Of a DNA stretch of 15,229 nucleotides, positions 6,839-14,805 are shown piece by piece. This DNA is from an uncultured Pseudomonadota bacterium. GTDB lineage: Bacteria > Pseudomonadota > Gammaproteobacteria > Burkholderiales > Burkholderiaceae. How positions within the stretch are numbered: the stretch's first letter is position 1; each line of letters starts with the position of its first letter. The stretch lies in the NCBI GenBank assembly GCA_946480245.1, contig CAMLIZ010000113.1, positions 1 to 15,229 of the forward strand, given 5' to 3'. A model generated the notes under the pieces. It was given only the letters and a program-made list of their open reading frames with translations, was not told the origin of the DNA and ran no database searches. A program made the translations under genes and the position numbers.

Positions 6839-7957
6839 TCAGCCGTTGTTGCTCTCGTCCCGCGCACCCAGGCGCAGCAGCAGCCAGCCCATCGCCGCAT
6901 ACGGCCACAGCCAGCCGACCCAGCGCGCCAAGCCGTGGAAGCGAATGAAGCGCCCCTGCTGCCAGCCTTGCAGGCTCTCTGCGAAATACGGATCCGCGGG
7001 CGCCTGCGCCATCAGCGCCACCAGCGCGGTGAGGGCCACCAGCGCCAGCGCGGCGGCCAGGCGGCGCTCGACCCAGGCGCTGGCGATCGCCGCCACCAGG
7101 GCCGCGGCCAGCGCCGGCACAGTGGCCGGAGTGAGCCAGGCCATGGCGTGGGCGGGGCCGAAGTTCAGCGCCGCCGACAAGGTGGTGGTGGCGAACGCTG
7201 CAGCGGCCAGCACAAGCGCCACCACCACGCGGCGCCACCCTGCCCGCAGCGCGGCATGCGCCAGCAGGCACGGCCCGAGCAGCCCCAGCATGATCGCCAG
7301 CCATTCGGAGAACGGCCCGAGCGGCAGCGCATCGGTCGGCGGCTCCAGCCATGCCGCGTCGGCCCAAGGGGTGCCCGCGAGAGCCTGCTGGGCGATGTCG
7401 CGCAGCGCATCGCCCACCTGGCCCACGCCCAGGGGCACCGGCGTGGGAAACAGCAGCGCCGCGGGCCACAGCAGCAGCAGCACGCGGGCCCCTGCACTGC
7501 CGCCGAGGAACCAGCGGTCACGCAGCGCCTGCAGCCATTCGAAACGCCCGCCCGCCTGCAGCAGCGCCACCGCAAGCGCCCCTGCGGAGGCGCCGGCGGT
7601 GTTCAGCGCCCAGTCGAGCCGAGACGGCACGCGCTCGGGCAGGAAGTTCTGCAGCACCTCCATCGTGAACGACAGCGCCGATGGCAGCAGCACCCCGAGT
7701 GCAAACGCCACCGACACGCGCATGCCGCTGCGCACCGCGGCGGCGGCGATCAGCACGCCGAGCGGCAGATAGCCCACCAGGTTGGCGAAGATGTCGAAGC
7801 GCGGGAAGTAGCGCGGCCACGGCAGCGCCATCAGCGACAGCAGCTCGTGGCCCGGCGGCCAACGCCAGTCGGCAAACGGGTACAGGCTGGCGTAGACGAT
7901 CAGCGCGGCGAACGCCAGTGCCAGCGGCAGGGACGTGCTGCGGGCGGGGCGGGCCAT
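6839..7957 (-). CDS. VanZ-like multi-spanning membrane protein
   Basis: The 372-residue protein is strongly hydrophobic. Residues about 10–135 have the VanZ-like pattern: a first membrane segment (LALAFAALIVYASLYPF), FDIFANLVGYLPLGVL at 54–69, and EVLQNFLPERVPSRLDWALNTAGASAGAL at 100–128 with the conserved E, P and D-x2-N residues. Typical VanZ proteins are about 160 residues. Here a second half of some 230 residues adds perhaps five or six more membrane segments and a periplasmic-looking loop (about 190–215). VanZ was named for low-level teicoplanin resistance in enterococci, but chromosomal relatives in proteobacteria have no known function. It starts seven bases after the hemJ stop, so it probably lies in hemJ's transcript. 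Its stop is 38 bases before the ferredoxin start. Confidence 0.85.
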   Translation of the reverse strand: MARPARSTSLPLALAFAALIVYASLYPFADWRWPPGHELLSLMALPWPRYFPRFDIFANLVGYLPLGVLIAAAAVRSGMRVSVAFALGVLLPSALSFTMEVLQNFLPERVPSRLDWALNTAGASAGALAVALLQAGGRFEWLQALRDRWFLGGSAGARVLLLLWPAALLFPTPVPLGVGQVGDALRDIAQQALAGTPWADAAWLEPPTDALPLGPFSEWLAIMLGLLGPCLLAHAALRAGWRRVVVALVLAAAAFATTTLSAALNFGPAHAMAWLTPATVPALAAALVAAIASAWVERRLAAALALVALTALVALMAQAPADPYFAESLQGWQQGRFIRFHGLARWVGWLWPYAAMGWLLLRLGARDESNNG

Positions 7958-7964
7958 GCAGGCG

Positions 7965-8405
7965 TCAGAACGGCTTGACGATCACCAAGATCACGATGGC
8001 GGCGAACAGCAGCACCGATGATTCGTTGAACACGCGAAACCAGCGGTCGCTGCGCTGGTTGGCCAGTTGCTCGAAGCGGCGCAGGATGCTGCGGCACGCA
8101 TGGTGGTAGCCGATCACGGCCAGCACCAGCAGCAGCTTCAGGTGCAGCCACCCGCTGTGCGGCCCGCGCCCCACGCCGTAGTACAGCCACAGCACCAGTC
8201 CGAGCGCGAGCGCCGGGATCATCAGCAGGCTGCTGAAGCGGTAGAGCTTGCGCGCCATCAACAGCAGCCGCTCGCGCTCGACATGGCTTTCGGGTGGCAC
8301 CATCGCGAGGTTCACGAAGAGGCGCGGAAGGTAGAACAACCCCGCGAACCAGCTGGCCACGAAGATCAGGTGGAAGGCCTTGACCCAGAGATAAGCAGTG
8401 CTCAT
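7965..8405 (-). CDS. hemJ: Protoporphyrinogen IX oxidase HemJ
   Basis: HemJ oxidises protoporphyrinogen IX to protoporphyrin IX, the penultimate step of haem synthesis, in proteobacteria lacking HemY or HemG. The 146-residue protein has four membrane segments and the family pattern: WVKAFHLIFVASWFAGLFYLPRLF (7–30, with H12 and R28), LHLKLLLVLAVIGYHH (87–102, with H88, K90 and H101), and a last segment ending IVILVIVKPF. Conserved histidine and lysine residues of this kind are needed for activity in the studied cyanobacterial enzyme. It diverges from hemB, another haem gene. The ATG at 8405 sits right before the first membrane segment and has no Shine-Dalgarno sequence; a CATAAT box ends seven bases before it. 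The small-RNA terminator lies only about 25 bases upstream. Confidence 0.93.
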   Translation of the reverse strand: MSTAYLWVKAFHLIFVASWFAGLFYLPRLFVNLAMVPPESHVERERLLLMARKLYRFSSLLMIPALALGLVLWLYYGVGRGPHSGWLHLKLLLVLAVIGYHHACRSILRRFEQLANQRSDRWFRVFNESSVLLFAAIVILVIVKPF

Positions 8406-8412
8406 GGCAGGG

Positions 8413-8418
8413 ATTATG
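8413..8418 (-). promoter_or_regulatory. Candidate -10 box for a leaderless hemJ transcript
   Basis: CATAAT (5 of 6 consensus) is followed by seven bases and then the hemJ ATG. A start of transcription at the normal distance would fall on the ATG. The region at the expected -35 position is the terminator stem and T-tract of the small RNA and has no TTGACA-like hexamer, so the promoter may be weak or hemJ may depend on read-through. Confidence 0.35.
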
Positions 8419-8429
8419 AGCAGGCCCCA

Positions 8430-8541
8430 AAAGAAAAGCCCCGGCAGAGCCGGGGCCGCAAAGCCTTATCGCTGTCATCACGTTAAGGCGCCTGCTCAGG
8501 GAGGAAAAGCAGGGAATGACAACCTCGCGGCTATCATTCAA
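8430..8541 (-). ncRNA. Candidate small RNA of the anti-hemB type
   Basis: A promoter, about 110 bases of structured sequence and an intrinsic terminator define an independent RNA gene on the minus strand. Read 5' to 3', hairpin 1 pairs GAAUGAUAGCC (8539–8529) with GGUUGUCAUUC (8524–8514) around a GCGA tetraloop, 11 pairs including two G-U. Hairpin 2 pairs CCUGC (8513–8509) with GCAGG (8495–8491) around a pyrimidine-rich loop containing CCUCC. Hairpin 3 pairs GCCUUA (8489–8484) with UAAGGC (8468–8463). The terminator follows. Computational surveys have described an anti-hemB RNA motif in betaproteobacteria, upstream of hemB and on the opposite strand; this position and orientation agree. The name is from memory of that motif, not an alignment. 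No open reading frame of note lies within it. Confidence 0.7.
8438..8456 (-). terminator. Intrinsic terminator of the small RNA
   Basis: An eight-base perfect stem (GCCCCGGC and GCCGGGGC, 8456–8449 with 8445–8438) closes a three-base loop. On the minus strand it is followed directly by the T-rich run TTTTCTTTT (8437–8429). There is no T-run on the plus-strand side, so it acts on minus-strand transcripts only. It lies upstream of hemJ rather than after a protein gene, which is what shows that a separate RNA ends here. Confidence 0.88.
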
Positions 8542-8546
8542 TCCCT

Positions 8547-8575
8547 ACTTTAGCAGAGCTCGTGCTTTGTGACAA
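8547..8575 (-). promoter_or_regulatory. Sigma-70 promoter of the small RNA
   Basis: On the minus strand TTGTCA (8575–8570) and TAAAGT (8552–8547) are separated by exactly 17 bases. The -35 matches 5 of 6 and the -10 matches 4 of 6 consensus bases. Initiation is expected at about 8539–8542, right at the foot of hairpin 1. It is the best promoter visible in the window. Confidence 0.7.
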
Positions 8576-8576
8576 A
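8566..8576. promoter_or_regulatory. Palindrome TTTGT-G-ACAAA over the small-RNA -35 box
   Basis: A perfect 11-base palindrome with a single central base covers the -35 hexamer of the small-RNA promoter and lies about 90 bases before the hemB start. It could be a repressor or activator site controlling the small RNA or hemB. It does not fit a full CRP or FNR site. It may be chance. Confidence 0.3.
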
Positions 8577-8618
8577 CGCGTAACAGAGCGTTGTCTGCGG
8601 CCAACCCTGATTCCGTGA

Positions 8619-9671
<1,053 letters not shown>

Positions 9672-9684
9672 GGCGCCACAGCCG

Positions 9685-10740
9685 ATGCGCATCATCCAGC
9701 TGCGCGGCGATCGATACGAAGAGCTCGCGGCGCTGCCCCAGGCGCCGCTGCCACCCGGCGCGTTCCTGTGGGTGGGCTGCGAACGCAGCGAGTTCGAGGC
9801 CCGGGTGAACGAGTTGCAGGCGCTGCTGCAGCGCTGCGGCGGCGGCGCGCTGGTGGACCTGCATGTGTCCGACCTGCTGAACCGGCAACTGCCTTCGCAC
9901 TTCGACTACACCTCCTGGTACGACCTGCTGGTGTTCCGCCGCCTGACGGCACCCGGCGGCGATGGCGCGCCTGCCACCCTGGACACCAGCCCCGTGGGCT
10001 TCGCGGTGTTCGAACGCGTGCTGCTGACAGTGCATCCGTCCGACTGCGCGGTGCGCGAGCACTTCGTGCACAAGCTGCACCAGATGGTGCAAGGCGGCGA
10101 CGCGCGCGCTGCCACCCGGCTGCCGGCCAGCCCGGCCGACCTGATGCTGCGCATGGTGAACCACATCGTCGACAGCTACCTCGACCTGCGGCGCCAGCTG
10201 ACGCGCCAGCTCGGCGAGTTGCAGCAGGGCCTGCTCGATCCGAAGGGCCGGGTGCACGACTGGCAGGTGCTGCTCGACGCGCGCAACCTGCTGCACGTAC
10301 TGGAGGACACCTGCGAAGACCAGCGCAGCGCCGTGCAGGAGTGGATCGACGCACTCGACGAATGGCCCACCGGCGCCGACGCACCGGCCGCACGCGAGCA
10401 CGAGCTGCTGCGCGTGCGCTCGCGCGACGTACTGGAGCACATCGAGCGGGTGCTCACCCACGTGCGACGGCTGGAGTCGTCAATCGAGACCGCGGTGCAG
10501 ATGCACTTTTCCGCCCTCGGCCAGCGCACCAACGACATCATGCGGGTGCTGACCGTGCTGACCGCGATCTTCCTGCCGCTGAACCTGATCACCGGCATCT
10601 TCGGCATGAACTTCGACGCGCTGCCGCTGATCCACCGGCAGACCGGCTTCTGGATCGCGGTAGGCGTGATGGTGAGCGTGGGGATCGGGCTCGGCCTGTT
10701 CTTCTGGCGCAAGCGCTACCTCGACACCCACCGGCCCTGA
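9685..10740 (+). CDS. corA: CorA-family magnesium/divalent cation transporter
   Basis: The 351-residue protein has the CorA layout: a cytoplasmic N-terminal alpha/beta domain to about residue 150, a long helical stalk (about 155–285), two C-terminal membrane segments (about 288–306 and 321–341), and the GMN selectivity motif at 307–309. FLPLNLITGIFGMNF before the loop and the basic tail WRKRYLDTHRP are typical. The usual YGMN is FGMN here, a common variant of ZntB-like and distant CorA proteins, so zinc or another divalent ion is possible as cargo. It starts 13 bases after hemB and probably shares its transcript; GAGG at the hemB stop (9669–9673) may serve as a distant ribosome site. Confidence 0.92.
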   Translation: MRIIQLRGDRYEELAALPQAPLPPGAFLWVGCERSEFEARVNELQALLQRCGGGALVDLHVSDLLNRQLPSHFDYTSWYDLLVFRRLTAPGGDGAPATLDTSPVGFAVFERVLLTVHPSDCAVREHFVHKLHQMVQGGDARAATRLPASPADLMLRMVNHIVDSYLDLRRQLTRQLGELQQGLLDPKGRVHDWQVLLDARNLLHVLEDTCEDQRSAVQEWIDALDEWPTGADAPAAREHELLRVRSRDVLEHIERVLTHVRRLESSIETAVQMHFSALGQRTNDIMRVLTVLTAIFLPLNLITGIFGMNFDALPLIHRQTGFWIAVGVMVSVGIGLGLFFWRKRYLDTHRP

Positions 10741-10755
10741 GGCCGCGCGCTCAGG
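10736..10755. terminator. Hairpin shared by the convergent corA and ybeY stops
   Basis: CCTGAG (10736–10741) and CTCAGG (10750–10755) form a six-base stem with an eight-base GC-rich loop. Both stop codons lie within or at the edge of the stem, in the 10-base gap between two converging genes. It has no T-run on either side, so it is not a classical intrinsic terminator. It may only slow transcription or protect 3' ends. Confidence 0.3.
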
Positions 10756-11197
10756 CCACGCGGTACGGGTCGGCGAAGCCGAGCGCCAGCAGCAACTCGG
10801 TCTCGCGCGCTTCCATCGCTTGCGCCTCGGCCTCGGTCTCGTGGTCGTAGCCCTGTGCGTGCAGCGCGCCGTGCACCAGCAGATGTGCGTAGTGCGCCTC
10901 GATCGAGATGCCCTGCTCCGTGGCTTCGCGCTGCACCACCGGTGCGCACAGCACGAGGTCGGCCACCACCACCGGCTCCTGCTCGTAGTCGAAGGTGAGC
11001 ACGTTGGTCGCGTAGTCCTTCTCGCGGTAGCCGCGGTTGAGGGCGCGGCCTTCGTCCTCGCCGACGATGCGCACCGTGATCTGCCCCGGCAGCTCCAGCG
11101 CGGCGCGAATCCAGCGCACCACCTTGTGCCGCGACAGCAGCGCGCGGTGCGTGCTGTCGGCGAACTGCAGCGACAGCGACAGCGCCGGCCGGCTCAC
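10751..11197 (-). CDS. ybeY: Endoribonuclease YbeY (16S rRNA maturation factor)
   Basis: YbeY is a metal-dependent endoribonuclease needed for 16S rRNA 3'-end maturation and ribosome quality control. The 148-residue product has the metal-binding H-x3-H-x5-H motif [11 protein letters not shown], with H109, H113 and H119, and the family segment [18 protein letters not shown] (54–71). Length is normal. The start is GTG 11197, which shares four bases (GTGA) with the phoH stop; sequence similarity begins shortly after it, and the longer open frame upstream is the phoH gene read in another frame. phoH–ybeY pairing is conserved widely in proteobacteria. The usual next gene, corC/ybeX, is not here; corA converges instead. 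Confidence 0.94.
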   Translation of the reverse strand: MSRPALSLSLQFADSTHRALLSRHKVVRWIRAALELPGQITVRIVGEDEGRALNRGYREKDYATNVLTFDYEQEPVVVADLVLCAPVVQREATEQGISIEAHYAHLLVHGALHAQGYDHETEAEAQAMEARETELLLALGFADPYRVA

Positions 11198-12153
11198 GCC
11201 TGGCCCTTCTTCGACGCCGCCTCGTAGGCCTCGACGATGCGTGCCACCAGCGGGTGGCGCACCACGTCGGCGGACGTGAAGCGCGTGATCGCGATGCCTT
11301 TCACCCGCGTCAGGATGCGCCCGGCCTCGACCAGGCCGCTCGCGGTGCCCTTGGGCAGATCGATCTGGCTCACGTCGCCGGTCACCACGCATTTGCTGCC
11401 GAAGCCGATGCGGGTGAGGAACATCTTCATCTGCTCGCTGGTCGTGTTCTGCGCTTCGTCGAGGATCACGAACGCATGGTTCAGCGTGCGCCCGCGCATG
11501 AAGGCCAGCGGCGCGATCTCGAGCGCACCCTTCTCGAACGCCTTGGTGACGCGGTCGAAGCCCATCAGGTCGTACAGCGCGTCGTACAGCGGGCGCAGGT
11601 ACGGATCCACCTTCTGCGTGAGGTCGCCGGGCAGGAAGCCCAGGCGCTCGCCAGCCTCCACGGCCGGGCGCGTGAGCACGATGCGCTGCACCGCGCTGCG
11701 CTCCAGCGCATCCACCGCACAGGCCACCGCGAGAAAAGTCTTGCCGGTGCCGGCCGGGCCAATGCCGAAGGTGATGTCGTGCGCGAGGATGTTGCGCAAG
11801 TAGCCCACCTGGTTGGGCGTGCGGCCGACCAGGTCGGCGCGCCGCGTGTGCAGCACGATCTCGGCATCGTCAGCGGCCGCGTCGACCGGCGCATCGGCCT
11901 TGGCCGCTTCGGCCAGCGCAAGCTGGAACGCCTCGGCCGGAATCGGCCGGCGCGCGCGCTCGTACTGCTGCTGCAGGAAGGCCAGCGCGCGCTCGGCCGC
12001 GCGCTTGTTGCCCTCGACCCGGAACGCGTCGCCGCGGCGCGAGATGGCCACGCCGAACGCGCCCTCCATGCTGCGCAGGTGTTCGTCGAGCGCGCCGCAC
12101 AGGTGCGCCAGGCGGGTGTTGTCGGCAGGGGCGAAGCTGTGGCGCAGGATCAC
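11194..12153 (-). CDS. phoH: PhoH-like P-loop ATPase
   Basis: The 319-residue protein is a PhoH/YbeZ-type ATPase, thought to act with YbeY in RNA metabolism. It has an N-terminal domain of about 70 residues, then [17 protein letters not shown], Walker A GPAGTGKT (132–139), [21 protein letters not shown], Walker [12 protein letters not shown] (228–238) and [14 protein letters not shown] (256–269). I choose GTG 12153 because [19 protein letters not shown] resembles the family's N-terminus as I know it in Burkholderiales. An in-frame ATG at 12195 would add 14 residues of unrelated character. Neither has a good ribosome site. It overlaps ybeY by four bases and diverges from the histidine kinase gene. 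Confidence 0.94.
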   Translation of the reverse strand: MILRHSFAPADNTRLAHLCGALDEHLRSMEGAFGVAISRRGDAFRVEGNKRAAERALAFLQQQYERARRPIPAEAFQLALAEAAKADAPVDAAADDAEIVLHTRRADLVGRTPNQVGYLRNILAHDITFGIGPAGTGKTFLAVACAVDALERSAVQRIVLTRPAVEAGERLGFLPGDLTQKVDPYLRPLYDALYDLMGFDRVTKAFEKGALEIAPLAFMRGRTLNHAFVILDEAQNTTSEQMKMFLTRIGFGSKCVVTGDVSQIDLPKGTASGLVEAGRILTRVKGIAITRFTSADVVRHPLVARIVEAYEAASKKGQA

Positions 12154-12227
12154 GGGCGTGCGTCGGTTGCGAAGGTGGGCGGGAATTCCGCACATTGTCG
12201 CCGGGCGGCGCCCTGTAACACTTCGAG

Positions 12228-12233
12228 GACAAT
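12228..12233 (+). promoter_or_regulatory. Candidate -10 box just before the histidine kinase gene
   Basis: GACAAT is followed by eight bases and the ATG at 12242. It matches the -10 consensus at 4 of 6 bases and has no good -35. An alternative reading of the same stretch is a GAGGA ribosome site (12225–12229) with a rather long 12-base spacing. Confidence 0.25.
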
Positions 12234-12241
12234 CGCGGCCG

Positions 12242-14074
12242 ATGCTGCGCCTGGCCCTCGTCTTCGCTCTCTGCCTGCTCGGGCTTGCGCCCGCCGATGC
12301 GGCGTTCGAGCAGCCACTGCGCTTCGCCTGGGCCTACAGCCTGGAGTCGCCCGCCGACCGCTTCCCGACCGACGAGACCCCGCGCCTGGTTGCGCTGCCC
12401 GACGACTGGGCGGTGTCGCGGCCCGGGCATGCCGGCCCGGTGTGGTACCGCATCACGTTCGACGCTGCCGGCACGGCCGGCAAGGGCGATGAATTGCTCG
12501 GGCTGTTCATCGACCGCGTGTGTTCCGGCTTCGAGGTGTACCTGAACAACCAGCTGGTGCTGCGTGACGGGGCCATGCGTGAATCGGCCGCCCGCAACTG
12601 CCACCATCCGCAGTTGGTCGCGCTGCCCGGCGCGCTGCTGCGGCCCTCAGGCAACACGCTGGACCTGAAGGTGGTGGGCCATCCGCTCGAGCGCGTGGCC
12701 TCGCACCAGCGCGCCGGTGGCCTGTCCGTGCTGGACGTGGGCCCCTACCCGGTAATGGCACGGCAGTACGCACAGCGCCACGCCTGGCGCATCGCAATGC
12801 CCGAAGTCGTGAGCGCGACGCTGTTGCTGCTGGGCAGCGTGCTGCTGGTGATGGGCTGGCGCCACCGCAAGGACAGCTACCTCGCCTACTTCGGCGCGCT
12901 GTCGGCCACGTGGTCCTTGCTCACCGCTCGGCTGTGGCTGCGCGAGTTGCCGCTGCCTGCGCCCTGGAACGAGGTGGTGCTCACCGCGCTGGCGCCCTTC
13001 GTCGTGCTGTGCGCGGTGCAGTTCCTGCTGCGCTATGCCGGGCGTCGCTACACCAGCGTGACCGTCGCGCTGTGGCTGCAGTGCCTGCTGGTGCCTGCAG
13101 CGGTGCTGCTGATGGGCACCGAGCATGTGTTCCAGGTGGCCAGCTTCGCGTACTCGCTGCTGGTGGTGCAGACGCTCGGTGCCATGGGCTACTACCTGCG
13201 CGTGACGCGCGCGGAGCGCCCGGCCGAGTTCCGCCCGATGGCGCTGCTGCTGGGCGTGCTGCTGCTGTTGGTGGCCGCCGAGTTCCTGGCCCAGCAGCAC
13301 CCGCCGGCCGGCCTGCTGGCCGACCTGCCGCACGTGGCGATCCCGGTGGTGTTCGTGATGATCGGGCTGCGGCTGGTGCAGCACTACGCGCGCGCGCTGC
13401 AGACGGCCGAGGAAGGCCGCATGACGCTGGAGGCCCGCATCCGCGAGGCCACCGACGAGATCGAGCGCAACTTCGCGCAGCTGGCTGAACTGCGCGTAGA
13501 GCAGGTGACCGAGCGCGAGCGCAAGCGCATCGCCGCCGACCTGCACGACGACCTGGGCGCCAAGCTGCTGACCATCGTGCACACCAGCGAAAGCGAGCGC
13601 ATCTCCACCCTCGCGCGCGAGGCGCTGGAGGAGATGCGGCTGTCCGTGCGCGGCCTCACCGGCAAGCCGGTGCGCCTGGTCGACGCGCTCGGCGACTGGC
13701 GCGCCGAAGTGGTGTCGCGCCTGGCACAGGCGGGTATCGAGGCCGACTGGAGCGCGCCCGCCGAAGAGCCGCCGCAAACCCTGTCGGCGCGTGCCTACGT
13801 GCAGACCACCCGCATCCTGCGCGAATCGGTGAGCAACATCATCAAGCACAGCGGCGCCTCGCACTGCGCGGTGGCCTGCACCGTCGGCGACACCGACTTC
13901 CAGCTCGTGATCCAGGACAACGGCCGCGGCATCCCGCTGGAGCTGGACGGCCGGCTGGACCGCGGCCACGGCATGTCCAGCATGAAGCACCGCGCCAAGC
14001 AGTTGCAGGGCCAATGCCTGGTGGAGTCGGCTCCGGGCTACGGAACCGTGATCCGCCTCACGCTGCCGCTGTAG
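12242..14074 (+). CDS. Membrane sensor histidine kinase (HisKA_3 type, 7TM sensor)
   Basis: The 610-residue protein has a signal peptide (1–20) and a periplasmic domain (about 21–182) with a jelly-roll-like pattern (GPVWYRITF, GLFIDRVCSGFEVYLNNQLV). About seven membrane segments follow between 187 and 380, as in 7TMR-DISM receptors, then a coiled-coil linker (383–425). The kinase core has the H-box ERKRIAADLHDDLGAKLLT with H435, N-box RESVSNIIKHSGAS (E528, N532), G1 DNGRGI (559–564) and GHGMSSM plus GYGTVIRL. This is the NarX/UhpB/DesK-like class that partners NarL-type regulators, and such a regulator follows. The ligand is unknown; sugar-binding-like folds are common in these periplasmic domains. 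Upstream open frame on the same strand is antisense to phoH and not coding. Confidence 0.92.
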   Translation: MLRLALVFALCLLGLAPADAAFEQPLRFAWAYSLESPADRFPTDETPRLVALPDDWAVSRPGHAGPVWYRITFDAAGTAGKGDELLGLFIDRVCSGFEVYLNNQLVLRDGAMRESAARNCHHPQLVALPGALLRPSGNTLDLKVVGHPLERVASHQRAGGLSVLDVGPYPVMARQYAQRHAWRIAMPEVVSATLLLLGSVLLVMGWRHRKDSYLAYFGALSATWSLLTARLWLRELPLPAPWNEVVLTALAPFVVLCAVQFLLRYAGRRYTSVTVALWLQCLLVPAAVLLMGTEHVFQVASFAYSLLVVQTLGAMGYYLRVTRAERPAEFRPMALLLGVLLLLVAAEFLAQQHPPAGLLADLPHVAIPVVFVMIGLRLVQHYARALQTAEEGRMTLEARIREATDEIERNFAQLAELRVEQVTERERKRIAADLHDDLGAKLLTIVHTSESERISTLAREALEEMRLSVRGLTGKPVRLVDALGDWRAEVVSRLAQAGIEADWSAPAEEPPQTLSARAYVQTTRILRESVSNIIKHSGASHCAVACTVGDTDFQLVIQDNGRGIPLELDGRLDRGHGMSSMKHRAKQLQGQCLVESAPGYGTVIRLTLPL

Positions 14075-14142
14075 GCGGGCCGCCGCGGCCGCACAGCGGC
14101 ACACGGCACTGTTAGTATCAGCCGCCTCCCGAGGACGCCGCC

Positions 14143-14790
14143 ATGAAGCACATCCTGCTGCTCGAAGACCTGCCCGAAATCCGCGCCTGGCTGAAGACGC
14201 TGGTGCTGCAGGTGTTCCCCCACGCCGAGATCTCCGAATGCGCACGCGTGCACGACGCGCTCGGCATGGTGTCGGCCGTCAAGTTCGACCTCGCGCTGAT
14301 TGATCTCGGCCTGCCCGATGGCTCGGGTGTCGACGTGGTGGCCGCGCTGCGTGAGCAGCAGCCCGAGGCGCAGTCGGTGGTGGTGACGATCCACGACGAC
14401 GACGAACACCTGTTCCCGGCACTGCAGGCCGGCGCCTTCGGCTACCTGCTGAAGGAGCAGGCGCGCGAGCTGCTCACCGAGCAGCTGCAGCGCATCAGCC
14501 AGGGCGAGCCGCCCCTGTCGCCGTCGATCGCGCGCCGCGTGATCTCGTATTTCGCCAAGCAGGCCAAGCCCGAAGCCTCGCTGATGCCGCACGTGCAGCT
14601 CACCGAGCGCGAGACCGAGGTGCTGCTGCGCGTGGCCAAGGGCTTCACGCTGCCCGAGATCGGCGTGCAGCTGAACCTGTCGCGCCACACGATCGCCGAC
14701 TACGTGAAGCAGATCTACCGCAAGCTCAACGTGAGCTCGCGCGCCGAGGCGGCGCTGGAAGCGCAACGCCTGGGCCTGTTCCGGCGCTAG
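14143..14790 (+). CDS. NarL/FixJ-family response regulator
   Basis: The 215-residue protein has an N-terminal receiver with the acidic pair E8 and D9, phospho-acceptor D54 in LALIDLGLPDG, T82 and K104. The LuxR-type helix-turn-helix occupies about residues 150–212, with LTERETEVLLRVAKGFTLPE and LSRHTIADYVKQIYRKLNVSSRAEA. It is the obvious partner of the kinase, 68 bases upstream on the same strand. GAGGA (14131–14135) lies seven bases before the ATG. The intervening gap contains TAGTAT (14113–14118), a possible -10, so some separate expression is conceivable. Target genes are not identifiable from the window. Confidence 0.95.
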   Translation: MKHILLLEDLPEIRAWLKTLVLQVFPHAEISECARVHDALGMVSAVKFDLALIDLGLPDGSGVDVVAALREQQPEAQSVVVTIHDDDEHLFPALQAGAFGYLLKEQARELLTEQLQRISQGEPPLSPSIARRVISYFAKQAKPEASLMPHVQLTERETEVLLRVAKGFTLPEIGVQLNLSRHTIADYVKQIYRKLNVSSRAEAALEAQRLGLFRR

Positions 14791-14791
14791 C

Positions 14792-14797
14792 CATAAT
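14792..14797 (+). promoter_or_regulatory. Candidate -10 box for a leaderless ruvA transcript
   Basis: CATAAT (5 of 6 consensus) begins two bases after the response-regulator stop and is followed by eight bases and the ruvA ATG. It is nearly the same arrangement as before hemJ (CATAATCC, then ATG). No good -35 is seen and no Shine-Dalgarno sequence precedes ruvA. Confidence 0.4.
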
Positions 14798-14805
14798 CCG
14801 CGTCC

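Noticed and set aside
6471..7772. A 433-codon open frame on the plus strand
   Set aside because: It mirrors the ferredoxin and VanZ-like genes. Its Ser/Ala/Arg-rich translation resembles no protein family, whereas the minus-strand products have clear motifs.
8566..8576. TTTGTGACAAA as a CRP or FNR site
   Set aside because: CRP needs TGTGA-N6-TCACA and FNR needs TTGAT-N4-ATCAA. Neither spacing nor half-site fits, so it is listed only as an unnamed palindrome.
9672..9684. A magnesium riboswitch before corA
   Set aside because: Only 13 bases separate hemB and corA, which leaves no room for a riboswitch.
9768..10850. A 360-codon plus-strand open frame overlapping corA
   Set aside because: It is a different frame of the corA sequence, with Arg/Ala/Pro-rich translation. 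corA in its own frame has the GMN motif and membrane segments.
12647..14245. A 532-codon open frame on the minus strand
   Set aside because: It is antisense to the histidine kinase, whose motifs are complete. Its product is a His/Gln/Arg-rich low-complexity shadow with no recognisable domain.
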